Positions 46,369 through 54,418 of a DNA stretch of 64,000 nucleotides are shown one piece after another (the first letter of the stretch is position 1; each line of letters starts with the position of its first letter). The stretch is from Streptomyces roseirectus (GTDB lineage: Bacteria > Actinomycetota > Actinomycetes > Streptomycetales > Streptomycetaceae). The notes beneath the pieces were generated by a model that saw only the letters and a program-made list of their open reading frames with translations, did no database searches and had not been told where the DNA came from. The position numbers were made by a program, and so were the translations under genes. The DNA is taken from positions 8,110,001 to 8,174,000 of the forward strand of contig NZ_CP060828.1 in assembly GCF_014489635.1 (NCBI RefSeq), written 5' to 3'.

Positions 46369-46539
46369 TCAGCCTTCCGGGCGCAGCAGGCCGCGTTCGT
46401 ACGCCTTCACCAGGTTCTGCGGGACGAGGTGCTGGACGCCGTCGACCGTGACCGGGACCAGGGACGGGACGCTCGCCTTCCACTGGGCGCGGCGGTGGCG
46501 GGTGTTGCTGCGGGACATCTTGCGCTTGGGGACGGCCAT
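46369..46539 (-). CDS. rpmF: Ribosomal protein bL32, zinc-independent paralogue
   Basis: 56 residues beginning [20 protein letters not shown], a clear bL32 start. The body lacks all four Cys that bind zinc in the standard protein; instead it reads [22 protein letters not shown] lies a few bases upstream. This Cys-free form replaces the zinc form in ribosomes under zinc limitation and frees zinc. It heads a two-gene unit with the CobW GTPase, and the Zur box is about 46-60 bp before its start. Confidence 0.92.
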   Translation of the reverse strand: MAVPKRKMSRSNTRHRRAQWKASVPSLVPVTVDGVQHLVPQNLVKAYERGLLRPEG

Positions 46540-46584
46540 GGAGGGCTCCTCGGGGTGGGAGGGGTGTGTGTCGAGGAGGCTATA

Positions 46585-46599
46585 TGAAAACGGTTCCCA
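46585..46599. promoter_or_regulatory. Zur-like operator
   Basis: TGAAAACGGTTCCCA matches the actinobacterial Zur consensus (TGAAAATGATTTTCA and close variants such as TGAAAACGNTTTTCA) in 11-12 positions. It sits in an AT-rich patch 46 bp upstream of the Cys-free bL32 start, exactly where a repressor would block that promoter. The divergent HAD gene starts 54 bp away on the other side and could be affected. Confidence 0.8.
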
Positions 46600-46653
46600 T
46601 AAGCAATTGGGGGGTGAGGGTCGGTTGTCAGTGGGGCGTCCTACTGTGGACGT

Positions 46654-47139
46654 GTGACCGAACGCCGCCCCCTCGCCGTCTTCGACCTCGACAACACCCT
46701 CGCCGACACGGCCCACCGCCAGCGCTTCCTGCAAGGCGCCCGGCGGGACTGGGCCGGGTTCTTCGCCGCCGCCCCGCAGGACCCGCCGATCCCCGACGGG
46801 GTCGCGCTGGCCGTGTCGAGCGCCGAGGAGTGCGAGGTCGTCTACCTCACCGGGCGGCCCGAGCGCTGCCGCCGGGACACCCTGGAGTGGCTGGCCCGGC
46901 ACGGCCTGCCCGAGGGACGGGTGTTCATGCGGCGCAACGACGACCGCAGACCGGCCCGGCAGACCAAGCTGGAGGTACTGCGCCGGCTCGGCCGGGGACG
47001 GGAGGTGCGGATGGTGGTCGACGACGACGAACTCGTGTGCGCGGACGCGGAACGGGCCGGGTTCCCCGTGACGCTCGCGCGGTGGACGGCGCCGTCGGAG
47101 GCGCTGCGGCAGGCTCAGGAGGGAGAGGGCAGGACCTGA
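46654..47139 (+). CDS. HAD-superfamily phosphatase, polynucleotide-kinase-3'-phosphatase-like
   Basis: 161 residues from a GTG. HAD motif I is [10 protein letters not shown] at about 9-18, motif [14 protein letters not shown] with the Thr, and motif III/IV with Lys in RQTKLEVL and VVDDDELVC. The layout resembles the phosphatase half of polynucleotide kinases and acid phosphatase-like proteins. The substrate, a small phosphoester or nucleic acid end, is unknown. There is no ribosome site of note before the start, so the message may be leaderless. Confidence 0.82.
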   Translation: MTERRPLAVFDLDNTLADTAHRQRFLQGARRDWAGFFAAAPQDPPIPDGVALAVSSAEECEVVYLTGRPERCRRDTLEWLARHGLPEGRVFMRRNDDRRPARQTKLEVLRRLGRGREVRMVVDDDELVCADAERAGFPVTLARWTAPSEALRQAQEGEGRT

Positions 47140-47163
47140 CCCCGGGAGGGCGGGACGACCGTT

Positions 47164-47183
47164 CGGGCAGCCAGGTCTGCCCC
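47164..47183 (+). terminator. Possible short terminator
   Basis: GGGCAG-ccaggt-CTGCCC forms a 6-base stem between the HAD stop and the DUF4157 gene. It is short and has no T run. Confidence 0.35.
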
Positions 47184-47243
47184 CGGCGCCCTTCTCACGG
47201 CGGTGATCCTGCGGGACAGTCGACGAGGCGAGAGGGGATCTTC

Positions 47244-49385
47244 ATGCGGCACACCACAGCGTCCCGGCGCGGCACCGACCGCGAACAGGCCGAGCCGCAC
47301 ACCCCCGTTCGCGGCCCCCGGTTCCCGGCGGGCTCACCGGGCGCCCTGCAACGGACGATCGGGAACGCGGCCGTCGCCCGGATGATCGCCCGGGAACGCG
47401 GCCGTGACCGCGAGGCGCCCGCGCCCGGGGGCCGGGAGGCCACAGGCGGCGACGCCACACGCGGCGAGGTCGCCGGCGAGGCCGCCGTCCGGGAAGCCGC
47501 GCGGGCCGCCGGGCGCGGTGGACGCCGGCTGCCGGGCGGGGTGCGGACGACCATGGAGAACGCGTTCGGCACCAGCCTCGACCACGTCCGGGTCTCCGTC
47601 GACGAGCGGGCCGCCGCGAGCATCGACGCCAAGGCGTACACCGTCGGCCACACCATCGTCGTCCAGAACGCGAGCGTCCTGCGCGACACCGAGACGATGG
47701 CCCACGAGATCCACCACACCACCCAGCACGACGCGCCCGCCGGACTCAGCGACCCCGACGGCCGCTGGGAGCGCGAGGCGGCGGACGCGGGGGCGAGGGT
47801 CGCGCGCGGACAGAGCGTGCAGTGCGCCGCAGACAGCGGTGCGGGGCACGAGGGGGACGCGGTCCAGCGGCGGGTGGGGTTCGAGTTCGAGTCGCAGTGG
47901 CGGGTGCGGGACCACAACGACCTGACGGAGGAGGACGAGCAGAACTACCACGACGAGGTCGCGGAGCAGAAGGCCCTCGGCGGCGCACAGATCCTGGTGA
48001 TGCTGACAGCCCCTCGGTCGGCACACGCCTCCCGACTGCTCGACGAGGCTGAACAGGCCACGCCCGCGCAGGACTTGAGGGACAGCTGGCTCGCCCCGCT
48101 GGCCGGGGGCAATCGCGGCGAGTATCAGCTCACCGACGAGGGCGCGGCCCGGATCGACCGGCTGCGGCAGGAGTCCCCCGAAGAGTACGAGAAGCTCCTG
48201 CCCGAAGCCCAGCATGCGCTGCGCACCAAGAAGGTGATCCGGGAGCCCCCTGTTCGCGGCCGCGACATCCCCAAGGCGGACAGCGTCGGCGGCGGCAGGA
48301 ACTACCAGCTCACCTCGGACGTCAGCCCGACGGGAGGCTCGGGCCTGGAATGGGTGACCGATCCGCTGAACACCCGGGACGAGGCCGTGGAAGTGATGGA
48401 CACGATCACCGCGGTCTCGGCCGCTCTGGACAGCCGGCAGGGCGAGGAATCCTTCCCGCTCGACGACGTCGTGGTCGAGGGCTTCACGGCGAACCCCGGC
48501 ATCATGGTGTTCCCGATGGGCGGCGCCCTCGACTACACACCGCAGATGACCGGCGGTTTCAAACTGGGCGAACTGCCCCGGCTGGTGGAGTACCTCAACG
48601 CCCCGGCCAAGGCTCCCGGCCTTCTCGGACGCGCCGCTCACGACCGGCGCAAGGAGGCCCAGCAGGACCTGCACAGGGAGGGCATCGGCAAGGTCGACGG
48701 CATCCGCCGGACAGCCCGGGAACTGGCCGATGCCCTCCCCGAGGAGGCCACGGGCGGACAACCCACGGACGGGCTGGTGGGGCTGATCACCCTGATCGGC
48801 AGCTATCTCGACTACGGCACCCGCCTGGAAGGCAGTGGGAACTCGAAGTCGATCGCGGGCGGCCTGATGTCCCGGACCTCCTTCGCCCACAACTTCACAC
48901 TGCTGCCCCACCCGCTGCGGGTGTACTTCCGCACGAAACCGGCCGAGTTCGTCACGTTCGCCCTCCAGGCGGCCGGGCTTCCGGTGGACGGAACCGATCC
49001 GCTCTACAACACCGCTGTCGAGCACGGGGACGCCGGCCGTCGTGAGCGCAGGCAGATCCCGCTGACCCGCGCCGAGTGGCTGAAGGGCATACCGGTCGGC
49101 CAGGATCTGCTGCGCAACTACAAGCACCTCACCGAGGCGGAGAAGATCCAGGTCGGCGACCGCAAGGACGACTGGGACCACATCCACAGCTCCCTGGGCG
49201 CGCTGGGCTCGGTGGACGACAAGGTCGGCAAGCCGGGCAGCGAGGAGGTCGCCCTGGTCGCCGAGTTGCGCCGGATACCGGGGGGCGCGCGTACGGCCGA
49301 CCTCAAGCCGCTGGCCCTCGCCGCCTTCGACCTCGTCCAGCGCCTCAACGAAGGCAAGTCCCTGGACTACAAGAAGAAGAGGTGA
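47244..49385 (+). CDS. DUF4157 (eCIS-core) protein with amidoligase-like C-terminal region
   Basis: 713 residues; ATG 47244 is preceded by AGAGGGGA. Residues 90-170 are a DUF4157 zincin-like domain: FGTSLDHVRVSVDERAA, then AYTVGHTIVVQ and AHEIHHTTQHD with the HExxH at 154-158. From residue 211 a second domain starts with VGFEFESQW, then YQLTSDVSP and LEWVTDPL (about 368-375). This EFE...D-x-S...E-x-x-x-x-P spacing is like the amidoligase/glutamate-cysteine-ligase fold. The rest (to 713) is alpha/beta with no known family. No signal peptide. DUF4157 marks proteins loaded into extracellular contractile injection systems, so this may be an orphan effector; that is inferred. Confidence 0.8.
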   Translation: MRHTTASRRGTDREQAEPHTPVRGPRFPAGSPGALQRTIGNAAVARMIARERGRDREAPAPGGREATGGDATRGEVAGEAAVREAARAAGRGGRRLPGGVRTTMENAFGTSLDHVRVSVDERAAASIDAKAYTVGHTIVVQNASVLRDTETMAHEIHHTTQHDAPAGLSDPDGRWEREAADAGARVARGQSVQCAADSGAGHEGDAVQRRVGFEFESQWRVRDHNDLTEEDEQNYHDEVAEQKALGGAQILVMLTAPRSAHASRLLDEAEQATPAQDLRDSWLAPLAGGNRGEYQLTDEGAARIDRLRQESPEEYEKLLPEAQHALRTKKVIREPPVRGRDIPKADSVGGGRNYQLTSDVSPTGGSGLEWVTDPLNTRDEAVEVMDTITAVSAALDSRQGEESFPLDDVVVEGFTANPGIMVFPMGGALDYTPQMTGGFKLGELPRLVEYLNAPAKAPGLLGRAAHDRRKEAQQDLHREGIGKVDGIRRTARELADALPEEATGGQPTDGLVGLITLIGSYLDYGTRLEGSGNSKSIAGGLMSRTSFAHNFTLLPHPLRVYFRTKPAEFVTFALQAAGLPVDGTDPLYNTAVEHGDAGRRERRQIPLTRAEWLKGIPVGQDLLRNYKHLTEAEKIQVGDRKDDWDHIHSSLGALGSVDDKVGKPGSEEVALVAELRRIPGGARTADLKPLALAAFDLVQRLNEGKSLDYKKKR

Positions 49386-49400
49386 CCCGTCCGGCGGGGT

Positions 49401-49616
49401 TCAGCTCTCCTCCTCCAGCCGGAACCCCACCTTCAGTCCCACCTGCCAGTGCGCCACCTCCCCGTTCTCGATCTGGCCGCGTACCTGGGTCACCTCGAAC
49501 CAGTCGAGGTTGCGCAGGGTCTGGGCGGCTCGGGCGATGCCGTTGCGGACGGCCTGGTCCACGCTCTCGGGGGAGGTGCCGACGATCTCGGTGACCCGGT
49601 ATGTGTGGTTCGACAT
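49401..49616 (-). CDS. Dodecin
   Basis: 71 residues from ATG 49616. The dodecin fold (one helix, three strands) is clear: YRVTEIVGTSPESVDQAVRN, then ARAAQTLRNLDWFEVTQVRG with the Trp that stacks on flavin, IENGEVAHWQVGLKVGFRLE. Twelve chains make a hollow sphere that stores FMN or riboflavin derivatives. It sits alone between the DUF4157 gene and the egt operon. Confidence 0.93.
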   Translation of the reverse strand: MSNHTYRVTEIVGTSPESVDQAVRNGIARAAQTLRNLDWFEVTQVRGQIENGEVAHWQVGLKVGFRLEEES

Positions 49617-49682
49617 ACGTCCACCGTGCCTCACGCCGGGCGGCGGCGCGAGGCGTGGCTCCCAGGTCCCAGTGGGCAGGTC

Positions 49683-50645
49683 TCAGCGGGCGGTGGAGAG
49701 GGAGAGGGCGAAGCGGCCGGCGGTGTCGGTCCACCAGTGCGTGAGGTCGAGCCCCGCGGCGGCCAGCTCGGCCGTGATGCCCGCCTCGCGGAACTTCGCG
49801 GAGACCTCCGTCCGCATCTCCTCGCCCGGCGCGAAGTCGACCGCGAGATCGAGGGCCGGCACCTTGACCGTCTGCGCGGTGCGCGAACGCAGCCGCATCT
49901 CGATCCACTCGTGGTCCCGGTCCCAGAGGGCGACATGGTCGAACGAGCCCGGGTGGAAGTCGGCACCGAGTTCACGGTTGACGACGTCCAGGACGTTCTT
50001 GTTGAACGCGGCGGTGACCCCGGCGGAGTCGTCGTACGCGCGGACCAGCGTGGCCTCGTCCTTGACCAGGTCCGTACCGAGGAGAAACGTATCGCCGGGG
50101 GAGAGGAGCGCGCGGACGGCGGCGAGGAAGGCGGTGCGTTCGGCGGGGACGAGGTTGCCGATCGTGCCGCCGAGGAACGCGAGGAGACGCGGCCCCGGGG
50201 TGGCCGGGAGGTCGAGGGCGGCGGTGAAGTCGGCGATCAGGGCGTGGATGGTCAGCTCCGGATGCTCCGCGAGGAGGCCCGCGCCGGCCTGGGTGAGGGC
50301 GCTCTCGCTGACGTCCACGGGGACGTACGTGTCGAGGTCCCGGAGTGCCGCGAGGAGGTGGCGGGTCTTGTCCGAGGAGCCCGAGCCCAGCTCGACCAGG
50401 GTGCGCGCGCCGGACGCGGCGGCGATCTCCGGCGCACGGGTGAGCAGGATCTCGCGCTCGGCCCTGGTCGGGTAGTACTCGGGCAACTCCGTGATCCGGT
50501 CGAAGAGTTCACTGCCCCGCGCGTCGTAGAACCACTTCGGCGGCAGCCACTTGGGGTGCGCGGTCAGACCGCGCAGGACGTCCGCGCGCAGCGCCGCGTC
50601 GGTGGCGCCCTCGGGCAGGGTGCGGGTGAGGAGGAACGGGCTCAC
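49683..50645 (-). CDS. egtD: L-histidine N-alpha-methyltransferase, ergothioneine
   Basis: 320 residues from a GTG that overlaps the egtC stop by 4 bases. EgtD features: WLPPKWFYDARGSELFDRI, EYYPTRAEREIL, the SAM loop VELGSGSSDKTRHLL, and AFLGGTIGNL with the histidine-binding residues near the N-terminal FD. The C-terminal SRTAQTVKVPALDLAVDFA and EVSAKF match the family. It makes hercynine by three methylations of histidine. Last gene in egtABCD. Confidence 0.94.
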   Translation of the reverse strand: MSPFLLTRTLPEGATDAALRADVLRGLTAHPKWLPPKWFYDARGSELFDRITELPEYYPTRAEREILLTRAPEIAAASGARTLVELGSGSSDKTRHLLAALRDLDTYVPVDVSESALTQAGAGLLAEHPELTIHALIADFTAALDLPATPGPRLLAFLGGTIGNLVPAERTAFLAAVRALLSPGDTFLLGTDLVKDEATLVRAYDDSAGVTAAFNKNVLDVVNRELGADFHPGSFDHVALWDRDHEWIEMRLRSRTAQTVKVPALDLAVDFAPGEEMRTEVSAKFREAGITAELAAAGLDLTHWWTDTAGRFALSLSTAR

Positions 50646-51415
50646 GGACGGGGCTCCTTCGGTGCGGTGACATCCTTCAGCGGGGTGAGAAGGACCTCCG
50701 TGCGGGTCGCGGTGAGGAGGGTGGCGTCGGGGACCTCGCGCCAGGCGGGGTCGTCGTCGTAGGGCTCGGAGGCGACGACCGCGTGGCGGCCGGGGTCGAG
50801 CAGGTACCAGAGGCTGTCGCCCCAGACGGTCGCGGCGATCGAACTCCCGTCCGTGGCGAGGAGGTTGAGCCGGGAGCCGGGGGCCGCCGCGGCGACCTCG
50901 GCGAGCGCGCCGGCCAGCGCGTCCCCCAACGGGCGTCTGTTCTTCAGGCGTTGGAGCACCAGGGCCCACACGAACGCCGAGTCCGTGCGCGCCTCCAGTG
51001 ACAGCAGGTCGGCCGGTGGGAGGGTCGCCGCGATGCCGGACACGCTCCGCGGCCAGCTCTTGACGGCCCCGTTGTGGCTGAACAGCCAGGTGCCGGAGGC
51101 GAACGGCGCCGCCGCGGCCTCGCCGTCCGCGCTCGGCAGGGTCGCGTCGCGGACGGCGGCCAGCAGGGCGCGGGTGCGCACGACACGGGCGAGGTCGGTG
51201 AAGGAGAGGTCGGCCCAGATCGGCCCCGCGCGCCGGTAGCGGGCCGGTACGGGATCGCCGTCCGCGTACCAACCCACCCCGAAACCATCGGCGTTGACCG
51301 TCCCCGAGCGCTGGTGCGCCGGCTCCCAGGACTGGTGGAACAGGCTGTGCGGCGGGTCCTTCAGGAGCCGGCCGAGCGGCAACGGGTCGCCCACATAGGC
51401 GAGGTGACGGCACAT
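50642..51415 (-). CDS. egtC: Gamma-glutamyl-hercynylcysteine sulfoxide hydrolase
   Basis: 257 residues. The start is MCRHLAYVG, where Cys2 becomes the N-terminal nucleophile of this class II glutamine-amidotransferase (Ntn) fold. NADGFGVGWY, FSHNGAVKSWP and ARTDSAF follow. It removes glutamate from gamma-glutamyl-hercynylcysteine sulfoxide. It overlaps egtB and egtD by 4 bases on either side. Confidence 0.93.
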   Translation of the reverse strand: MCRHLAYVGDPLPLGRLLKDPPHSLFHQSWEPAHQRSGTVNADGFGVGWYADGDPVPARYRRAGPIWADLSFTDLARVVRTRALLAAVRDATLPSADGEAAAAPFASGTWLFSHNGAVKSWPRSVSGIAATLPPADLLSLEARTDSAFVWALVLQRLKNRRPLGDALAGALAEVAAAAPGSRLNLLATDGSSIAATVWGDSLWYLLDPGRHAVVASEPYDDDPAWREVPDATLLTATRTEVLLTPLKDVTAPKEPRP

Positions 51416-52842
51416 CAGACGGCCTCCGAGCGGGCCGTGCGGAACCCGGAGAAGATCTGCCGGCGGATCGGGTAGTCCCAGTTGCGGAACGTGCCCCGGC
51501 AGGCCACCGGGTCCACCGCGAACGAACCGCCGCGCAGCACTTTGTGCTCGGGGCCGTAGAACACCTCCGAGTACTCCTTGTACGGGAACGCCTGGAACCC
51601 CGGGTAGGGGAGGAAGTCGCTCGCCGTCCACTCCCACACGTCGCCGATCAACTGCCGTACGCCATGCGGTGATTCGCCCGCCGGGTAGCTGCCGGCCGGG
51701 GCCGGGCGCAGATGGCGCTGGCCCAGGTTGGCGTGCTGGGGCCCCGGGTCGGCGTCGCCCCACGGGTAGCGGCGGGAGGTGCCTGTCGCCGGGTCGTGGC
51801 GGGCGGCCTTCTCCCACTCCGCCTCCGTCGGCAGCCGGCGTCCGGCCCAGCGGGCGTAGGCGTCGGCCTCGTACCAGCAGACGTGGACGACGGGCTCGTC
51901 CGGCGGGACCAGCTCCGTCACCCCGAACCGGCGGCGCAGCCACTGGCCGCCGTCGCCGTGCCAGAACTGCGGTGAGCGGATGCCGTGTCGGCGGATGTGT
52001 GCCCAGCCGGCGGGGTGCCACCAGCGGGGGTCGTCGTAGCCGCCGTCGTCCATGAAGCGCAGGTAGGCGCCGTTGGTGACCGGGGTGGTGTCGATGTGGA
52101 AGCCGGGCACCTCGCGGCGGTGCGCGGGGCGTTCGTTGTCCAGGGCCCAGGGTTCGGTGTCCGTGCCCATGGTGAACTCGCCGCCGGGGACGAGGACTTC
52201 GGGCGGGCCGGTGAACAGGGCGGCCGGCTCGGGGTCGGGGGCGGTCAGGACCTGGGGGCCCTTGCGGAGCTGATGGGTGATCAGCATCGTCTCGTCGTGC
52301 TGCTGTTCGTGCTGCGCGATCATGCCGAACGCGAAGCCGGCCTCGGTCAGGCGGGTGCCGTGGAAGTCGGCCTTCTCCAGCAGGTCCATCACCCGGCCGC
52401 GCACCTCGGCCGCGTACGCGCGGGCCTCGGCGGGCGGCAGCAGGGGCAGCGTCGGGCGCTCGGAGCGGGGGTGCTCGAACGCGTCGTACAGGCTGTCGAT
52501 CTCCGGGCGCATCGGGTCGCCGCCGCCGACCGTGCGCAGCAGCCACAGCTCCTCCTGGTTGCCGATGTGGGCGAGGTCCCAGACCAGGGGCGACATCAGG
52601 GGGGAGTGCTGGGCGGTGAGGTCGGGGTCCTCCACGCAGGAGGTGAGGAGGGTGGTGCGGTCGCGGGCCGTGGTGAGGGTGGCGAGGGCCCGCGCGCGGA
52701 GGGATTCCGGGTCGGTGGGCGGGAGTTGGACGGGCGCGTCGCGGGGTGCGCCCTCGGTGTGCGCGCCGCGCTGTGCCCCCTCGGTGTGCGCGGCGCGCGG
52801 TGCCCCTTCGGCGTCGGTGGCGGATTCGGGTGTGGCCGTCAT
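51415..52842 (-). CDS. egtB: Hercynine oxygenase/sulfoxide synthase
   Basis: 475 residues. The DinB-like domain (about 50-190) holds iron ligands: His in LVWDLAHIGNQEE and the pair in MIAQHEQQHDETML. The FGE-sulfatase-like domain (about 200-475) has GGEFTMGTD, RLPTEAEWEKAARHD, DVWEWTASDF and VLRGGSFAVDP. It joins gamma-glutamylcysteine to hercynine with O2. The N-terminus (residues 9-35) carries three 9-residue repeats outside the fold. The ATG overlaps the egtA stop. Confidence 0.94.
   Translation of the reverse strand: MTATPESATDAEGAPRAAHTEGAQRGAHTEGAPRDAPVQLPPTDPESLRARALATLTTARDRTTLLTSCVEDPDLTAQHSPLMSPLVWDLAHIGNQEELWLLRTVGGGDPMRPEIDSLYDAFEHPRSERPTLPLLPPAEARAYAAEVRGRVMDLLEKADFHGTRLTEAGFAFGMIAQHEQQHDETMLITHQLRKGPQVLTAPDPEPAALFTGPPEVLVPGGEFTMGTDTEPWALDNERPAHRREVPGFHIDTTPVTNGAYLRFMDDGGYDDPRWWHPAGWAHIRRHGIRSPQFWHGDGGQWLRRRFGVTELVPPDEPVVHVCWYEADAYARWAGRRLPTEAEWEKAARHDPATGTSRRYPWGDADPGPQHANLGQRHLRPAPAGSYPAGESPHGVRQLIGDVWEWTASDFLPYPGFQAFPYKEYSEVFYGPEHKVLRGGSFAVDPVACRGTFRNWDYPIRRQIFSGFRTARSEAV
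52738..52818. repeat. Three 27-bp in-frame repeats in egtB
   Basis: Residues 9-17, 18-26 and 27-35 of EgtB read TDAEGAPRA, AHTEGAQRG and AHTEGAPRD. The DNA units share GCCCTCGGTGTGCGC-like cores. The repeat precedes the DinB-like domain and is probably a disordered extension. Confidence 0.85.
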
Positions 52843-54116
52843 CGGGGAATCTCCTCGCCGTACAGGCTGTCGAGCAGGTCGTCGGCCGGGCAGCGGCCGG
52901 GGCGGATGTAGCGGTCGTGGTAGGCGGAGACCGCGTCGAGCACGGCGGGGGCCGCGCCGAGGCGGGGGAGGGCGTCGAGGGCGAGGGCGAAGCAGGTGAG
53001 GGCGGCGTCGTGGAGTTCGGGGTCGGCCAGGCCCTCGCGGGCCGCCGTCAGCCACAGGGGGTTGTGCGGGGCGGGGCTGTGGGCGCGTTCCGCGAGCGGC
53101 TTCACCGCGCGGTAGGCGCGCTCGGCGGCCTCGGGGTCGTCGAACAGGGCCGTCGTCACCGCGAGCGGGACGATCCAGCCGTCCTCGCCGGGCTGCGCGT
53201 CGATCATCCGCAGCTCCAGGTGGCCGCGCGGGCGGACCGGCGGGAACAGGGTCGAGATGTGGTAGTCGAGGTCGGCGCGGGTCGGGGCGCCGGTGCGCAG
53301 CCACTCCCGGAAGGTCAGGCTCTCCGGCACGTCCCAGGGGCCGCTGTCGCGGCGTACGCACATCACCGGGGCGTCCAGGACGAGGCGCGACCACGCGTCG
53401 CGCGGGGCGCGGGCGAGGTCGGGGCCGCCCGCGCGGTCCGGGCCGATCTGCGTCCACAGCAGTTGCCGGGTGGAGCGCCAGCCGGTGGGCTCCGCGCCGA
53501 GCAGCGGGGAGTTCGCGAACGCCGCGACGAGGACGGCGCCCAGGTGGTGCGCGAGCCACCAGCGCCGGCCGAGCCCGAGGGGGCCCGGTTCCTCGTACCC
53601 CGCGTCCAGGCAGACCTGCACGGACGCGGACGCGCACATCATCGCCCGTCCCGCCGGGCCGGTGCGGTCGAGGTAGGTCTCCATCGCGTTGTAGCGGGGT
53701 TCGCGCAGGTAGCGGCGGGGGGTGTGCCACGGTTCGGTGCCGATGCCGCTGAGGGCGAGGCCCTGGGGCGCGAGCGCCGCGCGGACGGTGGCGAGGTCGG
53801 CCGAGACCGAGTCCACGCACTGGGTGAGGGACCTCGCGGGCCGGGAGCTGAGCTCCAGCTGGCCGCCGGGTTCCACCGTCAGGGCCGAGTCGAGCGGGAC
53901 GTTCCGCAGTGCTTCGTACGCCGTCCGCAGGCGGCCTGGGGGGATCGCGCCGCGCGGGTCGGCCAGGTCGTGGATCAGCCACTCGACCTCCACGCCGACG
54001 GTCCGGGGCGGGCCGGTCTTGAAGCAGATGCCCCGGACCAGGGCGTCCACCTCGGCCTCCGTCATGGCCGTGCGGCCGTCCGTACAGTCGCCGTCGTCAC
54101 TCACAGAGTCGGACAT
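52839..54116 (-). CDS. egtA: Glutamate-cysteine ligase, ergothioneine
   Basis: 425 residues with AGGAGG 9 bases upstream of the ATG. Features of the GCS2-like ligases: TVGVEVEWLIHD near residues 38-49, EPGGQLELSSRP with metal-binding Glu, MMCASASVQVCLD, FANSPLLG, and LELRMIDAQPGEDGW. It makes gamma-glutamylcysteine, the sulfur donor for EgtB. First gene of the operon; no egtE-like lyase is in the window. Confidence 0.93.
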   Translation of the reverse strand: MSDSVSDDGDCTDGRTAMTEAEVDALVRGICFKTGPPRTVGVEVEWLIHDLADPRGAIPPGRLRTAYEALRNVPLDSALTVEPGGQLELSSRPARSLTQCVDSVSADLATVRAALAPQGLALSGIGTEPWHTPRRYLREPRYNAMETYLDRTGPAGRAMMCASASVQVCLDAGYEEPGPLGLGRRWWLAHHLGAVLVAAFANSPLLGAEPTGWRSTRQLLWTQIGPDRAGGPDLARAPRDAWSRLVLDAPVMCVRRDSGPWDVPESLTFREWLRTGAPTRADLDYHISTLFPPVRPRGHLELRMIDAQPGEDGWIVPLAVTTALFDDPEAAERAYRAVKPLAERAHSPAPHNPLWLTAAREGLADPELHDAALTCFALALDALPRLGAAPAVLDAVSAYHDRYIRPGRCPADDLLDSLYGEEIPR

Positions 54117-54418
54117 TCGGGACCCTCCTGAGGTTCCACCATGCCACCGGTCCGGCTCGGACGGGTGTCCGGGCCGGGATCACTCGTCCCACCCAAAACC
54201 CTGGACGCGGATCCCACAAGGGGGCGAAACCGGATGCACCGGCACTCGATGTCGTGGTCATCGGGTGTTCCGGCGGCGTTCTTCCCGCGTCGGCGGGACG
54301 GGAAATTGCGTTGCGGGCGCGCTCCCCCGGCACGGACGATGACTGCATGAGCACGACAGGCGGCGTCGCGGTCATGGCGTCCACGGGGGTGATGCCATGA
54401 CCGCGACGCCGCGCCCGC
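54117..54418. other. Spacer upstream of egtA
   Basis: 302 bp between the egtA start and the stop of the NlpC/P60 gene, both on the minus strand. It holds the egt promoter, which I cannot place with certainty. A strong hairpin at 54360-54412 ends the NlpC/P60 transcript. A 17-codon ATG frame at 54347-54400 runs through that hairpin and is not supported. Confidence 0.5.
54360..54412 (-). terminator. Strong terminator after the NlpC/P60 gene
   Basis: A perfect 19-base inverted repeat: GCGGCGTCGCGGTCATGGC (54360-54378) and GCCATGACCGCGACGCCGC (54394-54412), loop 15 bases. It lies 7 bp past the NlpC/P60 stop and separates it from the egt operon. Confidence 0.88.

Noticed and set aside
54347..54400. 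17-codon leader peptide upstream of egtA
   Set aside because: It runs on the opposite strand to egtA and lies inside the terminator stem of the NlpC/P60 gene.
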